DNA of 18,869 nt. Source: an uncultured Oscillospiraceae bacterium (GTDB lineage Bacteria > Bacillota > Clostridia > Oscillospirales > Acutalibacteraceae). Positions 6,985-12,637 of the stretch are shown piece by piece. Position 1 is the stretch's first letter. The number at the start of each line of letters is the position of its first letter. Location: contig UQKB01000029.1 in NCBI GenBank assembly GCA_900541565.1, positions 1-18,869 on the forward strand. The letters are read 5' to 3'. Both the position numbers and the translations under genes were made by a program. Under the pieces are notes generated by a model. The model was not told the DNA's origin. It searched no databases and saw only the letters and a list, made by a program, of their open reading frames with translations.

Positions 6985-7045
6985 AACGTTGCTGAAATCC
7001 GTTCCAAGTACAGCAAATTTTCAGTAGCGCTTTTTCGTTTTAATA

Positions 7046-7096
7046 CACCTGTTGCAATCTGAATCCTCTGGGATTTGGACGGCAACAGGTGTTTTT
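7046..7096 (+). terminator. Terminator of the Cys-rich operon
   Basis: CACCTGTTGC (7046-7055) pairs with 7082-7091 and is followed by TTTTT. The loop contains an inner hairpin, AATCC-TCTG-GGATT (7062-7075). Confidence 0.85.
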
Positions 7097-7143
7097 GCAT
7101 CTGCTCTTTAACAAAATAGTATTGACAAATTTTCTTTAAAATT

Positions 7144-7168
7144 TTAACCCGGCATCTCTTTTGCTGCC
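7144..7168 (+). repeat. Orphan tail of the tRNA-anchored repeat (copy C)
   Basis: GGCATCTCTTTTGCTGCC (7151-7168), preceded by ATTTTAACC, matches the right ends of copy B (GGCATCTTTTTTGCTGCC, 11405-11422) and copy A (6148-6165). No upstream part of the repeat and no tRNA gene accompanies it. Confidence 0.5.
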
Positions 7169-7270
7169 GACCTTTTGTGGGGTGTGCAGGGTTTCAAGCA
7201 ACAAAATTTCTGCATTTTTAAGAAGGTCTTTCTGTTAACGCTTCATGCGTTGAAATCATTGCAGCCCATT

Positions 7271-7302
7271 AAAAAAGCCAAGCCTTTCGGCTGGGCTTTT
7301 CT
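7271..7302. terminator. Bidirectional terminator between the Cys-rich operon and metal ATPase
   Basis: Arms 7273-7284 and 7289-7300 form an 11-pair stem with one A-G mismatch, flanked by A-run and T-run. On the minus strand the loop is GAAA and the T-run is six T's, so it serves best as the ATPase terminator. Confidence 0.8.
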
Positions 7303-7338
7303 CATACCGTGGCGTTATGCCTTTTTACAGAAAAGCAA

Positions 7339-7373
7339 TCCCGCCTGCTGGGACTGTTCGCTTACAGGCGGGA
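7339..7373 (-). terminator. Additional hairpin directly 3' of the ATPase gene
   Basis: TCCCGCCTG (7339-7347) pairs with CAGGCGGGA (7365-7373). On the minus strand it lies 8 nt past the ATPase stop and is followed by a weak T-rich ATTGCTTTTC. It may stabilise the 3' end or terminate in tandem with the 7271 hairpin. Confidence 0.55.
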
Positions 7374-7380
7374 CGGAAGG

Positions 7381-9252
7381 CTACCTTCTTTTTTTCCATT
7401 TCAATAAAAACGCCGAGTTTATAATCACAAGGACAGAACCCGCATTATGCACCAGCGCGCCGAACACCGGGTTTAAAATACCCGTCATAGCAAGAATAAT
7501 TGCAATAAAATTGAGCAGCATAGAAAACGTTAAATTGCATTTGATTGTGGTCATCATCCGCTTAGACAAAGCCAGCAAGTGCGGCAGCTCTTTAATTTCA
7601 TCATTCACAAGCGCAATATCCGCGGCATCTACGGCAATGTCGCTTCCAACACCGCCCATTGCGATGCCCACATTTGCCTTTTTCAGCGCTGGCGCGTCGT
7701 TTATACCGTCGCCGACCATACAAATAGAGGTATCCTTTTTCTGGCAGTTGTCAATCCAGTTAAGCTTATCTTCCGGCAGGCAGTCTGCATGCACTTGGCT
7801 GATATGCACCTGCCTTGCAACCGTTTGTGCGGTATGTTCATGGTCGCCTGTCAGCAAAACCGGCTGTATTTTCAGCGCCGTTATACGCTTGACCATTTCT
7901 GCGCTTTCCGGGCGCACCGTGTCGGCCAGGACAAGGTACCCCGCTAAAATTTTATCCACCGCAACATAAATGACGGTACATCCCTGCGACAGATAAGCTT
8001 CAACCCCCGAAAGTGTGTTCTCTGTTCCCAAAACGCCATGCTCGGCAAGCAGCTGCAAATTCCCCGCAAGGATCTCCCTGCCCTCTACGCGGGCCGACAC
8101 ACCCCGGCCCGGCAGCATTTGAAATTGCTCCGGCTGCAAAAGCGGTTTTTCTGTCTTTTGCTGATAGCAGCATACCACCGCCTTGCCCAGCGGGTGCTCC
8201 GAGCGCTGCTCCGCCGCGGCGACCAGTGCATAAAGCTTTTCTTCCGTATATTGCGGCAAAAGGCTGCAAATTGCCGTTACCTGCGGCGTACCGTAAGTCA
8301 GCGTACCGGTTTTGTCAAACGCGACCTTCGATACGCCGGCCAACCGCTCCAACGCATCGCCTTCGCGCACAAGGAAACCATGCTTTGTCGCATTACCGAT
8401 TGCCGCCATAATCGCTGTAGGCGTGGCCAGTACAAGCGCACATGGACAGAAAACGACCAAAATGGTAACAGCGCGGATGATTTCACCTGTGATCAGCCAC
8501 GTTAGCGCTGCCGCGCTGAGCGCAATGATTACAATCCACGTCGCCCAGCGGTCAGCAATTCCTACAATTTTTGCCTTACCGGCATCCGCCGATTGCACCA
8601 GACGGATCATTCGCTGAATGGAGCTATCCTCACCTACCCTTGTGGCCCGCATGTCAAATGCGCCGAACTGGTTGACCGTCCCGCTTGCAACCTCATCCCC
8701 GGCGGTTTTATCCACCGGCAGAGATTCACCCGTCATCACAGCCTGATTGACCGAGGTTTGGCCTGATAAAATCACGCCGTCGACCGGAATCGATTCCCCG
8801 GGCAGCACACGCAGTACATTGCCGACTTGCACCTGCTCTGCAGGAATAATTTTTTCTCTGCTGTCAGTCAGCACCCTTGCAGTCTGCGGGGTAAGATGGA
8901 CAAGCTTTTCTATACCCGCCCTTGCCTTTGCTACCGTCAGGTCTTCCAGCAATGCACCCAGCTGCATAATAAACGCCACTTCACCCGCTGCAAAGGTTTC
9001 GCCAATGATAACAGAAGCGATCAGCGCAAGCGAAACAAGAACATCCGCTTTTATGTCAAACGCGGTAACCAGCCCTATCACCGCCTCCAGCACAATGGGG
9101 ACCCCGCAAAGCACAATGGCAATCCAGGCTGCATCAAAGGGCAGCAAAAACAAATCAAAAAGGCTTATCAGCAGCGCAAGGCCTGACAAAACCAGACAAA
9201 TAATGTCTTTCTTTACACCGCCCCACTCCAGAAACTTTTCAAGCTTTTTCAT
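7381..9252 (-). CDS. Heavy-metal translocating P1B-type ATPase
   Basis: The 623-residue pump exports a metal cation using ATP. Actuator motif TGES is at 174-177, membrane CPC at 269-271, phosphorylated Asp313 in DKTGT, the HP signature at 353-354 and GDGIND at 514-519. There is no N-terminal CxxC metal-binding domain. The last membrane helix carries HNAGS (602-606) and a following NS. This is neither the HEGGT of P1B-4 nor the Met/Ser pattern of Cu+ P1B-1 pumps. AGGAGG lies 7 nt before the ATG at 9252, so the upstream in-frame ATG at 9369 is rejected because it sits outside the promoter. A CsoR-type operator in the promoter, and csoR next door, suggest copper or another thiophilic metal. Confidence 0.93.
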   Translation of the reverse strand: MKKLEKFLEWGGVKKDIICLVLSGLALLISLFDLFLLPFDAAWIAIVLCGVPIVLEAVIGLVTAFDIKADVLVSLALIASVIIGETFAAGEVAFIMQLGALLEDLTVAKARAGIEKLVHLTPQTARVLTDSREKIIPAEQVQVGNVLRVLPGESIPVDGVILSGQTSVNQAVMTGESLPVDKTAGDEVASGTVNQFGAFDMRATRVGEDSSIQRMIRLVQSADAGKAKIVGIADRWATWIVIIALSAAALTWLITGEIIRAVTILVVFCPCALVLATPTAIMAAIGNATKHGFLVREGDALERLAGVSKVAFDKTGTLTYGTPQVTAICSLLPQYTEEKLYALVAAAEQRSEHPLGKAVVCCYQQKTEKPLLQPEQFQMLPGRGVSARVEGREILAGNLQLLAEHGVLGTENTLSGVEAYLSQGCTVIYVAVDKILAGYLVLADTVRPESAEMVKRITALKIQPVLLTGDHEHTAQTVARQVHISQVHADCLPEDKLNWIDNCQKKDTSICMVGDGINDAPALKKANVGIAMGGVGSDIAVDAADIALVNDEIKELPHLLALSKRMMTTIKCNLTFSMLLNFIAIILAMTGILNPVFGALVHNAGSVLVIINSAFLLKWKKRR

Positions 9253-9285
9253 GTTTACCTCCTTTTGCGTATAAACTGCGCCTTC

Positions 9286-9314
9286 ATTATACCTATAGGG
9301 GTATAGGTTGTCAA
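9286..9314 (-). promoter_or_regulatory. Metal ATPase promoter with CsoR-type operator in the spacer
   Basis: On the minus strand TTGACA (9309-9314), 17 nt and TATAAT (9286-9291) are both consensus. The spacer contains ACCTATACCCCTATAGGT (9291-9308), a perfect 7-bp inverted repeat around CCCC. It resembles the C-tract palindromes bound by CsoR/RcnR-family repressors. A repressor bound there would block both hexamers. Confidence 0.9.
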
Positions 9315-9316
9315 GA

Positions 9317-9353
9317 GAAAAAAAGAAAAAGCCGCCACCTTGACCGCTTTTTC
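9317..9353 (-). terminator. csoR terminator
   Basis: On the minus strand GAAAAAGC (9346-9353) pairs with GCTTTTTC (9325-9332) around a 13-nt loop and is followed by TTTTTTTC. It ends just before the ATPase -35, so the two genes are separate units. Confidence 0.7.
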
Positions 9354-9368
9354 TCACGCCTTTCAGCA

Positions 9369-9644
9369 TTAAGACATATTGGAAAAACGCTCTACGGCTT
9401 TTGTAAAGCTTTTTATGGTTTTATCGGCATCCCCGTGTTCGATCCCATCGCGGACACAGTGCTGAATATGTCCCTCCAGCACAACCTGCCCGGCTTTATG
9501 CAGTGCTGATTTTGCAGCGTTGATCTGTGCAAGTATGTCCTCACAGGGAACATCCTGATCGATCATACGGTCGATCGCCTGTACCTGACCAATAATTTTT
9601 CTTAAGCGGCGGTGCAGATTGTCTGCATCCATACACTGCCTCAT
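9369..9644 (-). CDS. csoR: CsoR-family metal-sensing repressor
   Basis: The 91-residue all-helical DUF156/CsoR-family repressor has the Cu(I) signature: Cys34 in DVPCEDIL, then His59 and Cys63 in GHIQHC. Cu binding in CsoR releases DNA. RcnR-type (extra His) and CstR-type (two Cys, no His) patterns do not fit. The start is the ATG at 9644, because AGGGAGG (9651-9657) lies 6 nt upstream. The in-frame ATG six bases earlier is too close. It has its own promoter, and a probable operator sits in the ATPase promoter. The only nearby target is the ATPase. Confidence 0.92.
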   Translation of the reverse strand: MRQCMDADNLHRRLRKIIGQVQAIDRMIDQDVPCEDILAQINAAKSALHKAGQVVLEGHIQHCVRDGIEHGDADKTIKSFTKAVERFSNMS

Positions 9645-9682
9645 ATGCATCCTCCCTGTTTTTAAGAGATCCATTATGGCTT

Positions 9683-9711
9683 ATTGTAGTTGCGCCGGCG
9701 CGCTTTGTCAA
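9683..9711 (-). promoter_or_regulatory. Sigma-A promoter of csoR with a GCGCCGGCGC palindrome in the spacer
   Basis: On the minus strand TTGACA (9706-9711), 17 nt and TACAAT (9683-9688). The spacer holds the perfect palindrome GCGCCGGCGC, and the -35 overlaps the stop codon of the GGDEF gene. Confidence 0.8.
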
Positions 9712-10298
9712 GCCGTTTTGCCGCTGTGATACACTGCATAGGTATTTTTTCCTTTTTCCTTTGCCTTATAAAGCGCCTGGTCTGCCTGCTGGTAATATGT
9801 GTAAAACTCGGCGGCCGGATCACACAAACATAAAAAAGCGATCCCAACAGAAGCCGCAACAAAGCCGGCCGTATCTCCTTCAAGGCAAATCTGGTTTAAT
9901 TGATCGCAAAGCGACTGTGCAAGGTTGCAAATGGCCTGCTTACTGCATGCAGCCGTCAGAACGGTAAATTCATCTCCTCCAAAGCGCGCAATGACGGCTT
10001 GTGTGCCAAACGTGCCGCGCAGGATATCCGCCGTCTTCTGCAGCACACGGTCCCCCTGCATATGTCCCAATGTATCGTTAATCTGTTTAAAATTGTCTAT
10101 ATCCAACATCAAAAGGGCCGCTGTTTGCGCTTTAAATCGGCTTTTTCCTTTCAGGTAGTCTGTCACCTTTTCCTGGAAAGCAAAGCGGTTGTACAGTCCC
10201 GTTAAAAGGTCGCGCTCTTTATACTGCCGCAGTTCCCTTTTGAGCATTTCCATTTCTTCTTCCAGCTTATGCACCTTTTGTAGCGCTTCGTTTTCCAC
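9708..10298 (-). CDS. Stand-alone GGDEF protein (probable diguanylate cyclase)
   Basis: The 196-residue protein has a short coiled-coil N-terminus (about 5-28), then a single GGDEF domain with intact RFGGDEF (105-111). It can thus be expected to make c-di-GMP from two GTP in the cytosol. The RxxD inhibitory site normally 5 residues before GGDEF is absent (GTQA here). No sensor, membrane helix or EAL domain is attached. The GTG start at 10298 is supported by GGAGGGG 5 nt upstream. It has its own promoter. Confidence 0.92.
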   Translation of the reverse strand: MENEALQKVHKLEEEMEMLKRELRQYKERDLLTGLYNRFAFQEKVTDYLKGKSRFKAQTAALLMLDIDNFKQINDTLGHMQGDRVLQKTADILRGTFGTQAVIARFGGDEFTVLTAACSKQAICNLAQSLCDQLNQICLEGDTAGFVAASVGIAFLCLCDPAAEFYTYYQQADQALYKAKEKGKNTYAVYHSGKTA

Positions 10299-10336
10299 GG
10301 CAACCCCTCCGCAACAGACTATTTTAATCCAGCCAT

Positions 10337-10365
10337 ATCTTATAATCGTTTTACAGATTTGTCAA
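10337..10365 (-). promoter_or_regulatory. Sigma-A promoter of the GGDEF gene
   Basis: On the minus strand TTGACA (10360-10365), 17 nt and TAAGAT (10337-10342). Predicted leader of about 30-35 nt. Confidence 0.7.
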
Positions 10366-10380
10366 TGCCCTGCCATTTAA

Positions 10381-10509
10381 TATGCGCATACCAATTTTTA
10401 TATGAAAAATTGGGACAAGCAATATACAGCGGCCACCGCTTTACATAACCTTTTTAAAAAGAGGCGCGGCGGCGTGAGTAAACCGATGACTTTTCTAAAA
10501 AGAAAAGTC
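10381..10509. repeat. Cluster of short palindromes in a gene-free gap
   Basis: In order: the palindrome TATGCGCATA (10381-10390); CCAATTTTT paired with AAAAATTGG (10391-10413); AGCGG-CCA-CCGCT (10428-10440); CTTTTTAAAAAG (10450-10461); and GACTTTTC paired with GAAAAGTC (10488-10509). The last arm overlaps the tRNA-Ser terminator. No ORF or RNA gene is seen here. Confidence 0.6.
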
Positions 10510-10536
10510 GTCGCGGACGATCGTCCGCGACGACTT
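10496..10536 (-). terminator. tRNA-Ser terminator built on a 32-bp perfect palindrome
   Basis: Positions 10505-10536 read identically on both strands, centred between 10520 and 10521. On the minus strand it starts at the last base of the tRNA CCA and is followed by TTCTTTTTA. Confidence 0.85.
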
Positions 10537-10625
10537 GGCGGAGAAGAAGGGATTTGAACCCTTGCGCCGGTTACCCGGCCTACTCCCTTAGCAGGGGAGC
10601 CTCTTCACCACTTGAGTACTTCTCC
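10536..10625 (-). tRNA. tRNA-Ser(GCT) with encoded CCA
   Basis: Acceptor GGAGAAG pairs with CTTCTCC, and the discriminator is G followed by CCA. Anticodon stem CTCCC/GGGAG with loop CTGCTAA gives GCT (AGC/AGU serine codons). A long class II variable arm is present. It is the second gene of a tRNA-Ser pair. Confidence 0.95.
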
Positions 10626-10674
10626 AGCAATCCAATATTCTATTATAAACATGGAAACAGAAAAATTTTTGGTG

Positions 10675-10763
10675 TGGCGGAGGGGAAGGGATTCGAACCC
10701 TTGGTCCCTTTCGGAATCACTAGTTTTCAAGACTAGCTCCTTAAACCGCTCGGACACCCCTCC
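10675..10763 (-). tRNA. tRNA-Ser(TGA) with encoded CCA
   Basis: Acceptor GGAGGGG pairs with CCCCTCC, with discriminator G and CCA. Anticodon stem CTAGT/ACTAG with loop CTTGAAA gives TGA (UCN codons). The variable arm is long, and the T-arm contains GGTTCGAATCC. Confidence 0.95.
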
Positions 10764-10781
10764 GAATAATCGGCAAGAAAT

Positions 10782-10810
10782 ATGTTACCATACCCGCCTT
10801 GCAATGTCAA
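10782..10810 (-). promoter_or_regulatory. Sigma-A promoter of the tRNA-Ser pair
   Basis: On the minus strand TTGACA (10805-10810), 17 nt and TAACAT (10782-10787), ending about 19 nt before tRNA-Ser(TGA). Confidence 0.85.
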
Positions 10811-10854
10811 GGGCTTTTTTGTTGCTGTCAGCATGATGGAAATGTCGTTTTTTC

Positions 10855-10883
10855 TTGACAAAAGCCCTAAAATCATATAAAAT
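10855..10883 (+). promoter_or_regulatory. Sigma-A promoter divergent from the tRNA-Ser promoter
   Basis: TTGACA (10855-10860), 17 nt and TAAAAT (10878-10883). It reads into the structured region at 10890-10973 and then tRNA-Arg. Confidence 0.75.
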
Positions 10884-10889
10884 AACGGA

Positions 10890-10973
10890 GTGCCTGAAAA
10901 CGTATACGTTTGTACAGAAGCAGCGTATAAGGAGCTGCCTTTTATGGGAACGTTAAAACGCCCATTTTAAAGG
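10890..10973 (+). ncRNA. Structured small RNA or tRNA-Arg leader candidate
   Basis: About 84 nt after a consensus promoter, with no ORF. It holds three structures: the palindrome AAACGTATACGTTT (10898-10911); GCAGC paired with GCTGC (10920-10938); and ATGGG-AA-CGTT-AA-AACG-CCCAT (10944-10965) followed by TTT. The CCTTT and AAAGG flanks (10938-10973) could extend the last stem. It matches no riboswitch I know. It may be a stand-alone RNA, since tRNA-Arg appears to have its own promoter, or part of its leader. Confidence 0.35.
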
Positions 10974-10981
10974 AAAAAGCA

Positions 10982-11011
10982 TTGGCAAGGTGGTTCACCT
11001 TTCGATAAAAT
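10982..11011 (+). promoter_or_regulatory. Possible own promoter of tRNA-Arg
   Basis: TTGGCA (10982-10987), 18 nt and TAAAAT (11006-11011), ending 7 nt before the first base of the tRNA. This would give almost no leader. Confidence 0.45.
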
Positions 11012-11018
11012 GATATAT

Positions 11019-11095
11019 GTCGCTATAGCTCAGCCGGATAGAGCGACCGCCTCCTAAGCGGTAGGTCGGAGGTTCGAATCCTCTTAGCGACGCCA
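11019..11095 (+). tRNA. tRNA-Arg(CCT) with encoded CCA
   Basis: Acceptor GTCGCTA pairs with TAGCGAC, with G and CCA. Anticodon stem ACCGC/GCGGT with loop CTCCTAA gives CCT (AGG codon). T-arm GGTTCGAATCC. Repeat copy B starts at the next base. Confidence 0.95.
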
Positions 11096-11096
11096 C

Positions 11097-11133
11097 GTCG
11101 GAGCAAAGTCCGCTTTGCTCCGACTTATTTTTT
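11097..11133 (+). terminator. tRNA-Arg terminator with TCCG loop
   Basis: A perfect 12-bp stem (11097-11108 and 11113-11124) is followed by TTATTTTTT. One base pair differs from copy A in a compensatory way: T-A here at the second position, C-G there. Confidence 0.9.
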
Positions 11134-11153
11134 GCCTGCGGCAGAAAAATAAG
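11124..11153 (+). other. Second hairpin sequestering the terminator T-tract in copy B
   Basis: CTTATTTTTTGCC (11124-11136) pairs with 11140-11153 around a TGC loop, with one G bulge relative to copy A. Confidence 0.65.
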
Positions 11154-11430
11154 CCATCCATCCGCTTCCTTGCTTGCCCTCTTGCGGTACCCGGCTCCGG
11201 TTGCGGCGGATAAACCGCCTTGCCAATCGCCGACCGCTACGCCAACAAATCCTTCTGTATCCCGCACCGCGGGCGCTCGGATATGTTGCCCCTTTCCGCA
11301 AAAAGTCATACTGCACCTTCGCTGTTCGCTTGTAAACGCGCTCGCGACGCTTCGACTTGCTATCAACTTTTTGCGGGTTCAAGTCTCCGTCAAGATTTTT
11401 AACTGGCATCTTTTTTGCTGCCTCTTTACA

Positions 11431-11665
11431 CCCTAGGATGTCACCCCGGATGCAAAAGCGGCGAGGAGAAAAAAACTAGTTTATGGGGGGCTCCTATTTT
11501 TATGCCAAAATTGCAGCAATAGAGCCGGTTTTGGGATAACGCAGAAGTGATTTCACAGTTTGGCTTTCTCCCTTGATTATACACATTTTATCCGATTTTA
11601 GGCGATTTGCACCCGTAGTAGTTATATTTTCCGGCTTTGTTTTCTATTGTAAACGAAAGCCATAT
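11431..11665. other. AT-rich gap without a recognisable gene
   Basis: Lies between repeat B and the XRE regulator. An 18-codon ATG frame at 11483-11539 has a GAGGAG 14 nt upstream, which is too distant. No RNA gene, terminator or mobile-element end is recognised. Confidence 0.5.
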
Positions 11666-12271
11666 TCACCTTACAATACGGTGTTTACACATTCCGTTCT
11701 TTCCGCACTCTGGGCAGGTTAATTTTCGCTTTGTAAAAGTGTGATACCCTTTAACATATTCGCCCATCGTTGGAACAAAAAGTGCTTTGCAATGCGGACA
11801 CTCGTAATAACCCGCTTTGACCTCAAGCATTGCAGCCGCTCCGATACCTGCTACTGCTGTTGCACCAGCAAGCACAATCAATGCAATTCGTGCAAGCATC
11901 GGTAATTCAATGTAAGACGCTATAACGGTAAGGGAGCAAACTGCAATTATTGTAATTACACCACAAATAACGGACAATGCCATTCGCTTTTTGTTTTCTT
12001 CATTTTCTTTCATTAAATCCATCATATTATCCTCCGCTTTCTTTTGGTAATCAGCTTCAGAAACTCTTTCTCCCGAAAGTAAGTCGTTGACGGTAACATT
12101 TAATGTATTACACAATGGCATCATTAGGGAAACTTCAGGAAGTCCCTTTCCACACTCCCATTTAGAAACAGTTTTATCACTGATGGACAGTGTGTCGGCA
12201 AGCTGTCTTTGGGTGAGGCCCTGAGCTTTTCTTGCTTCGGCTATGAATCTGCCGATTTTAATTTGTTCCAC
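11666..12271 (-). CDS. XRE-family regulator with two membrane helices and zinc ribbon
   Basis: The 201-residue protein has an N-terminal Cro/CI-type HTH (about 6-60, with TQRQLADTLSISDKTVSKW). It then has a charged linker, two membrane helices (about 97-120 and 126-148) and a C-terminal zinc ribbon with Cys158, Cys161, Cys186 and Cys189. This type of fusion suggests a membrane-tethered repressor responding to envelope or redox state. That is inference. The GTG start at 12271 has AAAGGAGG about 7 nt upstream. An upstream in-frame TTG is rejected because it overlaps this site. Base composition here looks more AT-rich than flanking genes, and the gene follows a tRNA and repeat, which fits acquisition by transfer. 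Confidence 0.88.
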   Translation of the reverse strand: MEQIKIGRFIAEARKAQGLTQRQLADTLSISDKTVSKWECGKGLPEVSLMMPLCNTLNVTVNDLLSGERVSEADYQKKAEDNMMDLMKENEENKKRMALSVICGVITIIAVCSLTVIASYIELPMLARIALIVLAGATAVAGIGAAAMLEVKAGYYECPHCKALFVPTMGEYVKGYHTFTKRKLTCPECGKNGMCKHRIVR

Positions 12272-12327
12272 TGATTTTCCTCCTTTCACCAATATTGTAG
12301 AGAATGGATGGTTTGATTAACACACAC

Positions 12328-12364
12328 GAAGCGTAGAGTTTCGTGTATCTACGGAACGTAGAGG
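12328..12364. promoter_or_regulatory. Inverted repeats upstream of the XRE gene
   Basis: ACACGAA and TTCGTGT form a 7-bp hairpin, and CTACG-GAA-CGTAG forms a second one right next to it. The sequence CGTAGAG occurs twice. A possible TACAAT -10 lies downstream (minus strand) near 12296-12301, with a weak -35. They could be operators of this regulator. Confidence 0.35.
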
Positions 12365-12430
12365 AAAATTTTCATGTTTCACCCAGCTATTTGCTTAATT
12401 TATGTAATATATGGCAATGCTTTTTTGCAG

Positions 12431-12637
12431 CTAAATCCAGACGAGATTTAAGTATGACCGTAATTGTATGATGGCATAAACAAGATAGTCTCTGTCCCCT
12501 GTTCGGTCAAAGGACAAATGTTGGAACCAGGACCGCCGCTCTAGCGTGGCTTGCCTGATTGTAAATACACTTGCGATGGTTGCTGTAGCTACCACTCCAT
12601 CAAAGGGCAGCGCCCCGGCAAAACCCAGAGCAGTCAT
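12431..12637 (-). CDS. Unrecognised 68-residue ORF overlapping the exonuclease stop
   Basis: The ATG overlaps the upstream exonuclease TGA (ATGA), the usual geometry for coupled translation. No proper ribosome binding site is seen. The product is hydrophobic at the N-terminus, and then contains SFDRTGDRDYLVYAI, which I cannot assign. It may be a real small gene, the truncated end of a mobile-element gene, or chance. Confidence 0.3.
   Translation of the reverse strand: MTALGFAGALPFDGVVATATIASVFTIRQATLERRSWFQHLSFDRTGDRDYLVYAIIQLRSYLNLVWI

Larger units (their letters stand above)
11096..11430 (+). repeat. tRNA-anchored noncoding repeat, copy B
   Basis: About 335 bp, similar to 5838-6172 throughout, and beginning at the base after the CCA of tRNA-Arg. 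It carries the same two tandem hairpins, the GGCGGATAAACCGCC hairpin and the same right end. Near the right end GGGTTCAAGTCTCC (11375-11388) resembles a tRNA T-arm. Both strands have open frames here, but they differ in frame from those in copy A because of an indel. Confidence 0.8.

Noticed and set aside
7175..7969. 264-residue plus-strand frame
   Set aside because: Its second half lies antisense to the P-type ATPase gene, and it crosses two hairpin terminators. No ribosome binding site.
9253..9369. N-terminal extension of the ATPase
   Set aside because: It would include the promoter, operator and csoR terminator. The ATG at 9252 has an AGGAGG at correct spacing.
10987..11003. AAGGTGG resembling a T-box motif
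   Set aside because: It is a small hairpin (AAGGTG/CACCTT) next to the tRNA, without the other T-box elements and without a downstream aminoacylation gene.
10995..11409. Two overlapping minus-strand frames through tRNA-Arg and repeat B
   Set aside because: They split the similarity to copy A between two frames because of an indel, and one runs through the tRNA. No ribosome binding site.
11483..11539. 18-codon ATG frame
   Set aside because: The nearest GAGGAG is 14 nt upstream and there is no similarity or conserved context.
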